From: Siccibacter turicensis LMG 23730
GTDB taxonomy: Bacteria; Pseudomonadota; Gammaproteobacteria; Enterobacterales; Enterobacteriaceae
Direction of reading: 5' to 3'
DNA: 64,000 nt
Assembly: GCF_000463155.2 (NCBI RefSeq)
Contig: NZ_AWFZ01000048.1
Location: 112,642-176,641, forward strand
Shown here: piece after piece, positions 41,598-50,936 of the stretch
Layout: each line of letters starts with the position of its first letter
How positions within the stretch are numbered: the first letter of the stretch is position 1
Made by a program: the position numbers and the translations under genes
Notes under the pieces: model-generated
Told to the model about the DNA's origin: nothing
Seen by the model: only the letters and a program-made list of their open reading frames with translations
Databases searched by the model: none

Positions 41598-43469
41598 TCA
41601 GAACGCAAAGCAGCTGCAGCCGAGCGCGCCCCAGAAGGCGTTATCGTTCGACACCGGAACCCCGGCGTGACGCGCGGTATCGTGGGCGTGCTGGTGGACG
41701 CCGCACGGGCCGCTGCAGTGGTGAACCTGCGCCATACCCACACGCGCGGCCTGCGGCGGTGCGCTGCGGTAGTGGCCCGGTACCGTGACCACCGGCGACC
41801 AGTCCGGCAGCACCGGGATTGACGGCGGTGCCAGCGGTCCGAAGGTACCCGCGGCGTAGACGATGTCGCCATTGACGATCGTCAGCACCGATTCAATGCC
41901 TTTGATCTCCTCTTCCGGCACGCGGAAGTAGTCTTTGGAGAGGATCGCCATGTCGGCGAGCTGGCCAACTTTGATCTGGCCTTTTTTGCCCTGCTCGCTG
42001 GAGAACCAGGCGCTGCCGTGGGTCCAGAGCTGCAGAGCGGTGTCGCGGTCCAGGCGGGCGTTGACGTCATACATCTGCATACCGCCCACGGTGCGGCCTG
42101 ACACCAGCCAGTAGAGCGCGGTCCATGGGTTGTAGCTGGCGACGCGGGTGGCGTCGGTGCCCAGTCCCACCGGCACACCGGCCTCCAGCATTTTTGCCAC
42201 CGGCGGGGTGTGGCGCGTGGCCTCAATGCCGTAGCGGTCGGCGAAGTATTCGCCCTGGAAAGCCATACGGTGCTGCACCGCAATCCCGCCGCCCAGCGCT
42301 TTCACGCGCTCAATGTTGGCCTCGGTAATGGTTTCCGCATGGTCGAAGAACCAGTGCAGGCCGTTGAACGGGATCTCGCGGTTCACCTTCTCGAATACGT
42401 CGAGCATACGGCTGATGGATTCGTTGTAGGTGGCGTGCAGGCGGAACGGCCAGCGGTGCTCCACCAGATGACGCACCACACGCTCCAGCTCGTCTTCCAT
42501 CCCCGGCGCGAGGTCGGGGCGCGGTTCGAGGAAATCTTCAAAGTCGGCGGCGGAGAACACCAGCATCTCGCCCGCGCCGTTGTGGCGGAAAAAGTCGCTG
42601 CCCTGGCCCGGCGTCAGCATATCGGTCCACTTCTCAAAATCCTCCAGCTCGTGACCGGGACGCTGGGTGAACAGGTTATAGGCGATGCGGATGGTGAGCT
42701 GTTTGTTGGCGTGCAGCTCGCTGATTACCTGGTAATCTTCCGGGTAGTTCTGGAAGCCGCCGCCGGCGTCGATGGCGCTGGTCAGCCCAAGGCGGTTGAG
42801 CTCGCGCATAAACTGGCGGGTGGAGTTCACCTGCTGTTCGAGCGGCAGCGTCGGGCCTTTCGCCAGCGTGGAGTAAAGGATCATGGCGTTAGGACGGGCG
42901 ATCAGCATTCCGGTCGGATTGCCGTTGCTGTCGCGCTGGATTTCGCCCCCCGGCGGATTCGGCGTGTCTTTGGTGTAGCCCACGGCACGCAGCGCGGCGC
43001 GGTTGAGCAGGGCGCGATCGTAAAGGTGCAGGATGAACACCGGGGTATCCGGCGCGGCCTCGTTGATCTCATCCAGGCTCGGCATGCGGCGTTCGGCAAA
43101 CTGGAACTCGCTCCAGCCTCCCACCACGCGCACCCACTGCGGGGACGGGGTGCGCAGCGCCTGGTCCTTGAGCATGCGCAGCGCGTCGGCCAGCGACGGG
43201 ACGCCTTCCCAGCGCAGCTCCAGGTTGTAGTTCAGCCCGCCGCGGATCAGGTGCAGGTGGGAGTCGTTCAGGCCGGGGATCGCGGTGTGGCCTTGCAGAT
43301 CGACGACCTGTGTCCCCTCGTCGTGATGCTGCATCACCTCGGCGACGCTGCCGACCTCAAGGAATTTGCCATCGCGGATCGCGGCGGCCTCGGCGACGGG
43401 GTTTTCCCGGTCGAGCGTATGAAACGCGCCATTGATGAGAATTAAGTCGGCTTTATTGAGCGAAACCAT
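41598..43469 (-). CDS. YtcJ-like metal-dependent amidohydrolase
   Basis: 623 residues from the ATG at 43469 with TGGAGTG before it. Amidohydrolase-3 plan: composite beta-sandwich (LILINGAFHTLDRENPVAEA), the metal motif NDSHLHL (HxH), the long TIM barrel with FDHAETI and the late LGTDATR Asp, and return to the sandwich (AILSKDYFRVPEEEIKGI). The C-terminal 50 residues add an unusual Cys/His-rich tail (VHHCSGPCGVHQHAHD, ending GCSCFAF). The substrate is unknown. First gene of the minus-strand operon, divergent from the isochorismatase operon. Confidence 0.9.
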   Translation of the reverse strand: MVSLNKADLILINGAFHTLDRENPVAEAAAIRDGKFLEVGSVAEVMQHHDEGTQVVDLQGHTAIPGLNDSHLHLIRGGLNYNLELRWEGVPSLADALRMLKDQALRTPSPQWVRVVGGWSEFQFAERRMPSLDEINEAAPDTPVFILHLYDRALLNRAALRAVGYTKDTPNPPGGEIQRDSNGNPTGMLIARPNAMILYSTLAKGPTLPLEQQVNSTRQFMRELNRLGLTSAIDAGGGFQNYPEDYQVISELHANKQLTIRIAYNLFTQRPGHELEDFEKWTDMLTPGQGSDFFRHNGAGEMLVFSAADFEDFLEPRPDLAPGMEDELERVVRHLVEHRWPFRLHATYNESISRMLDVFEKVNREIPFNGLHWFFDHAETITEANIERVKALGGGIAVQHRMAFQGEYFADRYGIEATRHTPPVAKMLEAGVPVGLGTDATRVASYNPWTALYWLVSGRTVGGMQMYDVNARLDRDTALQLWTHGSAWFSSEQGKKGQIKVGQLADMAILSKDYFRVPEEEIKGIESVLTIVNGDIVYAAGTFGPLAPPSIPVLPDWSPVVTVPGHYRSAPPQAARVGMAQVHHCSGPCGVHQHAHDTARHAGVPVSNDNAFWGALGCSCFAF

Positions 43470-43708
43470 AGGGCACTCCAGAACGGTGAAGTCCAACGCA
43501 CGGACAAGACAGGGGCCGCGCACAGGGCGGGGCACAGAAGATGGGGGGATTATGGTCAGCGGGGGAAAAGGGCGTCTAGTTATACATAGAGATAATAGTT
43601 TCGAATTTCAGGGCGGCCTACCATGCCTGCAGACCGGGGTTATGGCCCCTTTTTCGTCTCGCCAGACTGTGCTGGCGATGTTGTTCTTTTACCTCATTGG
43701 ATACCATC
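43470..43708. promoter_or_regulatory. Divergent promoter region of the two hydrolase operons
   Basis: 239 bases between the amidohydrolase start (minus) and the isochorismatase start (plus). An AT-rich core TTATACATAGAGATAATA (about 43580-43597) can hold -10 boxes. A GGGG-TTAT-GGCCCC element lies near 43637-43652. It is a likely target of the regulators encoded at either end of this cluster, but no operator can be proven. Confidence 0.45.
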
Positions 43709-44395
43709 ATGACTGACTCTAAACTTGACCTGCTGACGCCCGATAACTGCCAAATCATCTTTATCGACCATCAGCCGCAAATGGCATTCGGCGTGCAGTC
43801 TATCGATCGCCAGGTGTTAAAAAACAACACCGTCGCGCTGGCTAAAGCGGCGAAGGTTTTCAACATCCCGACCATCATCACTACCGTAGAAACCGAGAGC
43901 TTCTCCGGCAATACCTACCCGGAACTGCTCGACGTGTTCCCGACCCACGACATTCTGGAGCGCACCTCGATGAACTCCTGGGACGACCAGAAAGTGCGTG
44001 ACGCCCTGAAAGCGACCGGCAAGAAAAAGGTTGTGGTTGCCGGTCTGTGGACCGAAGTGTGCAATAACAGCTTCTCCCTGTGCGCTATCGCCGAAGGCGA
44101 CTACGAGATCTACATGGTGGCGGATGCCTCCGGCGGCACCTCGAAAGAGGCGCATGACTTCGCCATGCAGCGCATGATCCAGGTGGGCGTGATCCCGGTA
44201 ACCTGGCAGCAGGTGATGCTGGAGTGGCAGCGCGACTGGGCGCACCGTGACACCTACGACGCGGTGATGAACATCGTGAAAGAGCACTCCGGTGCCTACG
44301 GTATGGGCGTGGATTACGCGTACACCATGGTGCATAAAGCGCCGGCCCGCAGCAAAGGCGAGCATCGCACCCTGGCGCCGGTCCCGGCCCGCTAA
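43709..44395 (+). CDS. YcaC-like isochorismatase-family hydrolase
   Basis: 228 residues from the ATG at 43709; an in-frame start at 43697 is less well placed. Catalytic Asp in IIFIDHQPQMAFG, Lys in KKKVVVAGLWTEVC and nucleophile Cys in that TEVC motif are present, with a cis-peptide VAG-LWT. Family members cleave amide, isochorismate or related bonds; the YcaC type forms octamers of unknown substrate. First gene of a plus-strand operon leading into the signalling genes. Confidence 0.9.
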   Translation: MTDSKLDLLTPDNCQIIFIDHQPQMAFGVQSIDRQVLKNNTVALAKAAKVFNIPTIITTVETESFSGNTYPELLDVFPTHDILERTSMNSWDDQKVRDALKATGKKKVVVAGLWTEVCNNSFSLCAIAEGDYEIYMVADASGGTSKEAHDFAMQRMIQVGVIPVTWQQVMLEWQRDWAHRDTYDAVMNIVKEHSGAYGMGVDYAYTMVHKAPARSKGEHRTLAPVPAR

Positions 44396-44402
44396 CCCTG
44401 CC

Positions 44403-44427
44403 TGCCGACCGGGCCATCCGGTCGGCA
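44403..44427 (+). repeat. Intercistronic hairpin before the XapX genes
   Basis: The perfect 10-bp stem TGCCGACCGG / CCGGTCGGCA with loop GCCAT lies between the isochorismatase stop and the next ribosome binding site. It has no T tract, so it is more likely to stabilise the upstream message or cause partial termination. Confidence 0.65.
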
Positions 44428-44452
44428 CGTTGCACCCTACAGAGGAAAGGCT

Positions 44453-44629
44453 ATGAGCGCCTTTTTGATCTCCGCCGCCGCCGGCGTGCTGATCGGTATG
44501 GTCTATGCGCTGCTGAACGTGCGTTCCCCCGCACCGCCCGCTATTGCCCTGACGGGGCTGCTGGGCATCCTGATTGGCGAACAGCTGACCATCGGCCTGC
44601 TTACGCGCGCTATCGCGTTCCTGCACTAA
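44453..44629 (+). CDS. XapX-domain small membrane protein 1
   Basis: 58 residues, AGAGGAAAGGCT before the ATG. Two hydrophobic helices separated by NVRSPAPPAIALTGLLGILIGEQL. This SPAPP....GLLG...GEQ pattern is the XapX (DUF1427) domain. The role is unknown; the genes commonly sit beside isochorismatase-type hydrolases and transporters. It lies 57 bases before a paralogue. Confidence 0.82.
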   Translation: MSAFLISAAAGVLIGMVYALLNVRSPAPPAIALTGLLGILIGEQLTIGLLTRAIAFLH

Positions 44630-44686
44630 ATCGCCCGGCGTTCGCCGCAGCGAAATATATTCTCTGGACACCCACGAGGTAATGTG

Positions 44687-44947
44687 ATGAAACCCTATGT
44701 CGTTTCACTGTTGAGCGGCGTGCTGGTCGGCGCGATATATGCGCTGATGCAGGTACACTCTCCCGCGCCGCCGGTGATTGCGTTGTGTGGCCTGTTGGGC
44801 ATGCTGGTTGGCGAACAGCTGATCCCGCTGATCCGCCGTCTGCGGGCAGGCCAGCCCGTCACCCTGACGTGGTTTCGACATGAGTGCGTACCGAAAATTA
44901 GCGGAACACCGCCGCCCGATGCCGATAACAACGCAAAGGTGAAATAG
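44687..44947 (+). CDS. XapX-domain small membrane protein 2
   Basis: 86 residues from the ATG at 44687 after CGAGGTAATGTG. The first 58 residues repeat the pattern of copy 1 (LLSGVLVGAIYALMQVHSPAPPVIALCGLLGMLVGEQL). A 28-residue hydrophilic tail with Cys, Trp-Phe and Lys follows (TLTWFRHECVPKISG). Tandem paralogues suggest a hetero-oligomer. A receiver gene follows 15 bases after. Confidence 0.83.
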   Translation: MKPYVVSLLSGVLVGAIYALMQVHSPAPPVIALCGLLGMLVGEQLIPLIRRLRAGQPVTLTWFRHECVPKISGTPPPDADNNAKVK

Positions 44948-44962
44948 GTCTGGAGGAAAAGT

Positions 44963-45358
44963 ATGGGGCAGTCGCCACGCATTGCCATTATCGCCATCGT
45001 CGATGATGAACGCGCTGTTCGCAGCGGGTTGAGTAACCTGTTGCAGTCCGTAGGCTATGAGACGGACACCTTTGATTCGGCAGAAGCGTTTCTTCGCGAT
45101 AGCGTCAGGCTTGCGAGCGTGGTGCTGGCCATAGTGGACGTGAAGCTGAAAGGCGCGAGCGGGTTTGAACTGTTCGACACCCTGATCGGCTTGCCTGCCC
45201 CTCCACCGGTCATCTTCATCTCCGGGCATGGCGATGAAACCGTGCAGCAACAGGCGCTTGAACGCGGAGCCGTTGCTTTTTTGCGCAAACCCATCGATGT
45301 GGATATGCTGCTCAGACATATCGAACGCATCCTGGCGGCGGGTGAGGGTACGGCATGA
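44963..45358 (+). CDS. Stand-alone response-regulator receiver
   Basis: 131 residues, GGAGG 8 bases before the ATG. CheY-like: acidic pocket VDDE, phosphoacceptor Asp in AIVDVKLKGASGFELF, the Thr/Ser position in VIFISGHGDE, Lys in FLRKPID. It has no output domain, so it may act by protein contact or as a phosphate sink. It overlaps the giant kinase gene by ATGA, which points to direct partnership. Confidence 0.92.
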   Translation: MGQSPRIAIIAIVDDERAVRSGLSNLLQSVGYETDTFDSAEAFLRDSVRLASVVLAIVDVKLKGASGFELFDTLIGLPAPPPVIFISGHGDETVQQQALERGAVAFLRKPIDVDMLLRHIERILAAGEGTA

Positions 45359-48300
45359 ATAACTACGGCATCACGGTCAAACTTCCGAAGGTGGGCACCG
45401 AAACGCCCGGCATTGAGCTTGATGATGCCGCGCTCATGACCCCGGTGGCCAGCGATGGCTGCATCAACTGGCTGTATTGCCGTTATCCCGACAGTGAGCA
45501 GCAGTATCTGATTGCCGTGGCCGCCTGCGAAACGCTTGAGGCCCGCGCTACCCAACTGCTGAAAAATGAGTACACCCTGCGTCACTATCTTGGTGACTGG
45601 GCGCTCGTTCCCATCGCCCGCGCCAGCCATCGCGGGCGCTATGTGCTGATGTACGACACCCTCTCCCTCACGCCGCTTAACCAACGCCTCGCCCCGCCGG
45701 CGACCATCAGCGCCTTCCTGACGCTGGCGCTGCGCCTGTGCGCACCGCTTGTGCAGATGCATCGTCAGGGGCTGATTCACGGCGATATTATGCCGGGGCA
45801 TTTTTTCTTCGACGCCGACGGGCAGTGCCGCCTGGCGGGGTTTGGCCATACCACCGGGACGCGTACCACCTTAGCGGTGGTGCCGGGTGCCAGCGGCACG
45901 CCCGCCTATATGGCACCGGAACACAGCACCCGTACCCGCTTCACCCCCGACAGCCGCAGCGATCTCTACAGTCTGGGGGTGGTGCTTTATGAGCTGTTGA
46001 GCGGCAGCCTGCCGTTTGACGCGGTGGATGGCAGCGAGCAGGGGTGGACGCACCACCACATCGCCTCGGAACCGCGCCCGCTGGCGACGCTGCGCAACGA
46101 TACGCCGGAGAGGGTGGCGGCGATTATTCAGCGGCTGCTGGCCAAGTCCCCCGAGCAGCGCTACCAGACTATCGATGGTCTCGTGGCCGATCTCAAACGC
46201 TGCCATGCCACTTTACAGACCCAGGGCGATATCCCGCCCTTTACGTTGGGCCTGCAGGATCGCTCCCCGGCGATATGCCTGGCCGACAGCCTGATGACCA
46301 ACCACCCGCAGGCGGCGGAGCTGGTGGCGGCCTTTGAATCGGTGCGACGTACGGGCCGCGCCACGCTGGCGGTTATCAGCGGCCCGTCGGGCATCGGTAA
46401 GAGCGCGCTGATCGCCTCGGCCCTGCATGAGCTGCAGCACCGGCCCGCGCTGATGGCGGTGGGGAAGGTAGAGCAGTTTCATCTGGTGCTCCCCTTTGCC
46501 GCGCTCGCCACTGCCTTCCGCGCCCTGACGCTGCATATTCTCGGGATGCCGCCGCAGAACCTCGCCTACTGGAAATCCCGTCTTGAGGGCGAGCTTGGCA
46601 GCTATGCCGGGCAGGCGGTTAATTTCGTCCCTGAGCTTAGCCTGCTGCTGCGTCAGAAACCGCGCTACCCGGATATGTCCGGCCCCGATGCCGGGCCGCG
46701 CTTCAACCATATGGTGCACTGCCTGGTGTCGGCGTTTGCCACCCAGGGGTGCCCGCTGCTGCTGCTGGTCGATGACGTCCACTGGCTCGACCCGGCCAGC
46801 CAGCAGCTGCTCGACTATCTGCTGCGCCACAGCGCCTCGCTGCCGTTGCTGATGGTGGTGTCCCTCCGGGATGACGTGGCGGGCGTGGAATCCTGGCTGG
46901 CCCTGCTGCGCGCCAGCGCCGACAAGGTGGTTGAGATCCGGCCTGCGGCATTCAGCGTTAAAACCCTGACGCGCTGGCTGTCAGAGCGGCTGCTTGCCCG
47001 CCGGGCGGCGACCCTTGAGCTGGCGAAGCTGGTACACGAGAAGACCGCCGGCAACCCGCTGTTTACCCGCCAGTTCCTTAAGCAACTGATTGAAGACAAC
47101 CTGTTAGTGCCTGGTCGCTCCCCCGGCAAGTGGCACTACGACGCCGGGCGTATTCGCGAGCTTCACTACACCGAAAACGTGGCGAGCCTGATCCTGCAAC
47201 AGCTGGCAAAGCTGCCGCCGCAGACGCAAACCCTGCTGGGTAGCCTGGCCTGTTTCGGTGCCAGCGGCGATGCGGCGCAGCTGAGCCAGCTGCTGGGCGT
47301 GCCGGCGGATGCGCTGACCCGACAGCTTCAGCCCGCGCTTGCCGCGCAGATGATTACGCTGTCCGCAACCGGATGGGCGTTCACCCACGACCGTATTCAG
47401 GAAGCGGCGTTTGCCTTGCTGAGCGCCGGGGAGAAACAGCAGCTTCATCGGGATACCGCCCTGCTGCTGGCAGACCGCTGCGCCACCCGTGACGACGACG
47501 ACACCCTGTTTCGCACCCTGTATCACCTTGCCGCGGCGCTCGACGGCGTGGTGGCCCATCCCCGCAGCCGTGAGTTTCTGGCGCTCTGCCTGGAGGCGAT
47601 GCAACGCGCCCGGCGCTCCGGGGATTACCCGTCGGCGTTCGGGTACCTGCAAACCGCCACCACGCTGCTGTCGCACCTGCCGGCGCGGGATGACGAGCTG
47701 GCGTTTACCCTGCGGCTGGAGGAAGCCCGGTGTAAATTTATGGAGGGCTCGCTTACCGACGCCGCCACCCTGTGTCAGGCGCTGATGGAGCAGCCCGGCA
47801 GCGCCGAAGAGACCGCCATGGCATCGCGACTGCTGGCGGAAATTTACCTGCGTCACTCGGACCCTAACCGCGCGCTGGATGTCGCCCTGGAGGGGCTGCG
47901 GCGGTTTGATATCACCTTCACGCGCGATCCCTCGGATGCCATGTGTGACGAGGCCTGGCAGCGCATTCGCGCCCGCACGGGTGACGATCCGGCGGCGGTG
48001 TTTAACGCGCTGCCGTTACTCTCCAACCGCGACATTGAGACGGTCATGGACCTGATGCTCAGCGCGCAGCTGCCGGCTAACTACGCTGCACCGCGGCTGC
48101 ACTTTCTGCTGCTGTGCCGGATGGTGCAGCTCACGCTGGATCACGGCATCTGCAGCGCCTCCACCACCGCACTGGGCTGGCTGGGGGTGGCGGCAGGCGA
48201 GCGTTACCACGTCTACCCCCTGAGCTTTCAGTTTGGCATCGTCGGGCGCGATCTGGTGCAGCACTATGGTTTCGAGAGCGCCGAGGCGCGCACGCTGCTG

Positions 48301-50931
48301 CCGCTCAACCAACTCAGCGTCTGGACGCAGCCGCTCAGTTTCAGCGTCGAGTGCGCGCGGGCGTCGTTTATTGCCGGCATCACCCACGGTGATTTGACCT
48401 CGGCCTGCTTCGCTGCCTGCCAGCAGGTGATGAACTTCCTGACCCGCGGCGACCATCTCGACAGCATTCTGACCACCCTTGACCGCTGCCTGGCGTTTGT
48501 CGAACGTGCGCATTTTCCGGATGTCAGAACCATGCTCACCATCCTGCGTCTCTACGTGGAGCACTGGCGTGATCCGGCGGCCAGCGCCTTTACCGGCAAA
48601 ACTTTCCTGCCCGAGACGCTGGTGCAGACCGTCCATGAAGACGGCGAGACCATGATGCCGCTGATGCTGTTCGGCTACTGGCTCTATAAAGGCATCGCCC
48701 ACTATTGCGCCCAGGAGTATGAGGCGGCCTCTCACTGTTTTGAACAGACCGATGCGCAGGCCTGGTCCGCGTCGGGGCAGAACAACTTTGCGGATTTTCA
48801 CTACTTCAGTGCGCTCTGCCTGGCCGGGCCGCTCACCCCCGCCACGGTAAGCGCGGCGCACCGCGCGCAGTTTATGCTTCACCTTCAGCGCGTCGAGCAG
48901 TGGGCGCGCGTCAATCCGCATAACTTCAGCGACAAAGCGGCGCTGCTGCGTGCTGAACTGTCGCGGCTGGATGACGATCGCGCCGCTGCCCTTGAGTGGT
49001 ATGAAATGGCCGCGAAGTACTCGCGAGATGCCGGTATGGACCACTGCAACGGTCTGTCGCATGAGCTTGCCGGGCGCTTCGCCCATGCCTGCGGCTATTC
49101 CACCAGCGCCGCCGGGCATATTAAGGCCGCGATAGCGGCATGGAGCCGATGGGGCGCGCAGGCCAAAGTCCATCAGCTGGAGCGGGAGTTCCCGATGTGG
49201 GCGGTAAGCAGTACGGTTTCACCCTACGCCGCCGGGAGTTTTACCTCGAACGATGAGATCCGCGATCTGCAAAGCGTTATCAAAGCCGCGCGCGCCCTGT
49301 CGGAAGAGATGAACGTCGAGCAGTTGATCCAGGTCTTGATGACGATGCTGCTGGAGCGGGCTGGCGCCCAGCGTGGGCTGCTGATCCGCATCAACGCCCG
49401 GAACCAGCCCGAAATTGAAGCCCAGGCCCACAGCCATCCCGACGGGGTGCGGGTACAGATTGTGAAAGCCGTGCCGGGTGAGACGGATCTGCCGTTATCG
49501 GTGCTGTCGACGGTGATCCGTACCGGTCAGGAGATCCGCACCGGCAAGCCCGGTGAGTTTAGCCCGTTCAGCCATGACCCGTATCTGGTGGCATCGGGTG
49601 CTGCGGTGATGTGCGTCCCGATGTTTAAGCAGTCACGGCTGGTGGGGGTGCTGTACGTTGAAAACCGGCTGATGCCGGATGTGTTTACCGCCGGGCAGTC
49701 GCGGGTGATCGCCCTGCTGAGCGCCCAGGCCGCGATATCGCTCGAGACCGCGCGCCTGTACGCCGAACTGCTGGAGGAGAATATTCAGCGCCGACGCGTA
49801 GAGAAAGATCTGCGTGCCAGCCAGACCTCGCTGACCCTCGGCGAGCAGATCAGCCACACCGGCAGCTGGCGCTGGGAGCAGCAGCAAAACCTGATCTACA
49901 TCTCCGCCGAGTATGCGCGCATCCTCGGCCTGCCGGAAACCCGGACCGCCATCAGCTATCCCGAATTTATCGCGTTTATTCACCCGGATGATAAAGAGCG
50001 GGTGAAGGCGATCGTTGAGAGCGAGCTGCGCGCCGGAAAACTGGTGCGGGTGGAGCACCGCATTGTGCGTACCGACGGGGTGACGCGCTACATCCTGGCC
50101 GTCGGCGAGCCGGTCGACATGGGGGCGCAGACCAGCGACTATTTCGGCACCGTCACCGATACCACTTCGCGGCGCGAGTCCGAAGATGCCGTGCGGGTGG
50201 CGCAGGCGGAGCTGGCCCGCGTGTCGCGTGCCACCACGGTGGGGCAGCTTACCGCCTCTATCGCCCACGAGATTAACCAGCCGCTGATGTCGATTGTTGC
50301 AAACGCCGCCGCCAGCCTGCGCTGGCTTCAGCGCGACCCGGCGCGTATCGATAATGCCAGCATGGGGCTGGTAGAGATCGTCAGCGAAGGGCAGCGCGCC
50401 GGGGAGATCATCCGCGGCTTGCAGGCGTTAACCCGCAACCAGACGCCGACGCTGGAGCCGGTCGATCTGCACCAGCTGGTGCGGCACATTATGGCGCTGT
50501 CGCGCAATGAGATGGAGCGGCGCTATATCGCGCTGGAGTACCAGCTGAACGCGCAACAGGCGGTGGTGCAGGGGGACAGCGTCCAGATCCAGCAGGTGCT
50601 GCTCAATCTGGTGGTTAACGCCATGGATGCGATGTCGGAAGTGGAAGCCCGGCCGCGCATTTTGCGCATCGGCACCTCAAATCCCACCCCCGGCGAGCTG
50701 CGTTTTGACGTGGTGGACACCGGAAACGGCATTCCGCCTGAGCTGCGCGACCGGGTGTTCGACTCGTTTTTCACCACCAAACAGCAGGGGATGGGCATGG
50801 GGCTGACCATCAGCCACGCTATCATTGAGCGCCACCGTGGGACGCTCCAGGCCGAGCCCGCTGAGCGACACGGGAGCCGGTTCTGGTTCACCCTCCCGGT
50901 ACTGACCAGGCAGGGGGAGACCGAAACGTAG
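45355..50931 (+). CDS. Pseudokinase-ATPase-GAF-PAS-histidine kinase
   Basis: 1,858 residues. In order: a eukaryotic-like kinase domain (about 60-285), a STAND/AAA ATPase with Walker A GPSGIGKS (about 343) and Walker B LLLLVDDVHWLD (about 468), a helical repeat region (about 640-1290), GAF (about 1300-1475), PAS (about 1495-1610), and a histidine kinase core with HEINQP (about 1637), N-box NLVVNAMDAM (about 1750), VVDTGNGIP and GMGMGL. The His-kinase motifs are intact. The kinase domain reads IHGDIMPGHFFF for HRDLKPEN and LAGFG for DFG, so catalytic Lys, Asn and Mg-binding Asp are lost. No transmembrane segment, so it is a cytosolic sensor. Annotated families of this kind are called trifunctional kinases. 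Confidence 0.92.
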   Translation: MNNYGITVKLPKVGTETPGIELDDAALMTPVASDGCINWLYCRYPDSEQQYLIAVAACETLEARATQLLKNEYTLRHYLGDWALVPIARASHRGRYVLMYDTLSLTPLNQRLAPPATISAFLTLALRLCAPLVQMHRQGLIHGDIMPGHFFFDADGQCRLAGFGHTTGTRTTLAVVPGASGTPAYMAPEHSTRTRFTPDSRSDLYSLGVVLYELLSGSLPFDAVDGSEQGWTHHHIASEPRPLATLRNDTPERVAAIIQRLLAKSPEQRYQTIDGLVADLKRCHATLQTQGDIPPFTLGLQDRSPAICLADSLMTNHPQAAELVAAFESVRRTGRATLAVISGPSGIGKSALIASALHELQHRPALMAVGKVEQFHLVLPFAALATAFRALTLHILGMPPQNLAYWKSRLEGELGSYAGQAVNFVPELSLLLRQKPRYPDMSGPDAGPRFNHMVHCLVSAFATQGCPLLLLVDDVHWLDPASQQLLDYLLRHSASLPLLMVVSLRDDVAGVESWLALLRASADKVVEIRPAAFSVKTLTRWLSERLLARRAATLELAKLVHEKTAGNPLFTRQFLKQLIEDNLLVPGRSPGKWHYDAGRIRELHYTENVASLILQQLAKLPPQTQTLLGSLACFGASGDAAQLSQLLGVPADALTRQLQPALAAQMITLSATGWAFTHDRIQEAAFALLSAGEKQQLHRDTALLLADRCATRDDDDTLFRTLYHLAAALDGVVAHPRSREFLALCLEAMQRARRSGDYPSAFGYLQTATTLLSHLPARDDELAFTLRLEEARCKFMEGSLTDAATLCQALMEQPGSAEETAMASRLLAEIYLRHSDPNRALDVALEGLRRFDITFTRDPSDAMCDEAWQRIRARTGDDPAAVFNALPLLSNRDIETVMDLMLSAQLPANYAAPRLHFLLLCRMVQLTLDHGICSASTTALGWLGVAAGERYHVYPLSFQFGIVGRDLVQHYGFESAEARTLLPLNQLSVWTQPLSFSVECARASFIAGITHGDLTSACFAACQQVMNFLTRGDHLDSILTTLDRCLAFVERAHFPDVRTMLTILRLYVEHWRDPAASAFTGKTFLPETLVQTVHEDGETMMPLMLFGYWLYKGIAHYCAQEYEAASHCFEQTDAQAWSASGQNNFADFHYFSALCLAGPLTPATVSAAHRAQFMLHLQRVEQWARVNPHNFSDKAALLRAELSRLDDDRAAALEWYEMAAKYSRDAGMDHCNGLSHELAGRFAHACGYSTSAAGHIKAAIAAWSRWGAQAKVHQLEREFPMWAVSSTVSPYAAGSFTSNDEIRDLQSVIKAARALSEEMNVEQLIQVLMTMLLERAGAQRGLLIRINARNQPEIEAQAHSHPDGVRVQIVKAVPGETDLPLSVLSTVIRTGQEIRTGKPGEFSPFSHDPYLVASGAAVMCVPMFKQSRLVGVLYVENRLMPDVFTAGQSRVIALLSAQAAISLETARLYAELLEENIQRRRVEKDLRASQTSLTLGEQISHTGSWRWEQQQNLIYISAEYARILGLPETRTAISYPEFIAFIHPDDKERVKAIVESELRAGKLVRVEHRIVRTDGVTRYILAVGEPVDMGAQTSDYFGTVTDTTSRRESEDAVRVAQAELARVSRATTVGQLTASIAHEINQPLMSIVANAAASLRWLQRDPARIDNASMGLVEIVSEGQRAGEIIRGLQALTRNQTPTLEPVDLHQLVRHIMALSRNEMERRYIALEYQLNAQQAVVQGDSVQIQQVLLNLVVNAMDAMSEVEARPRILRIGTSNPTPGELRFDVVDTGNGIPPELRDRVFDSFFTTKQQGMGMGLTISHAIIERHRGTLQAEPAERHGSRFWFTLPVLTRQGETET

Positions 50932-50936
50932 CGGCG

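Noticed and set aside
42210-43445. A 411-codon open frame opposite the amidohydrolase
   Set aside because: Antisense shadow without ribosome binding site or recognisable domain.
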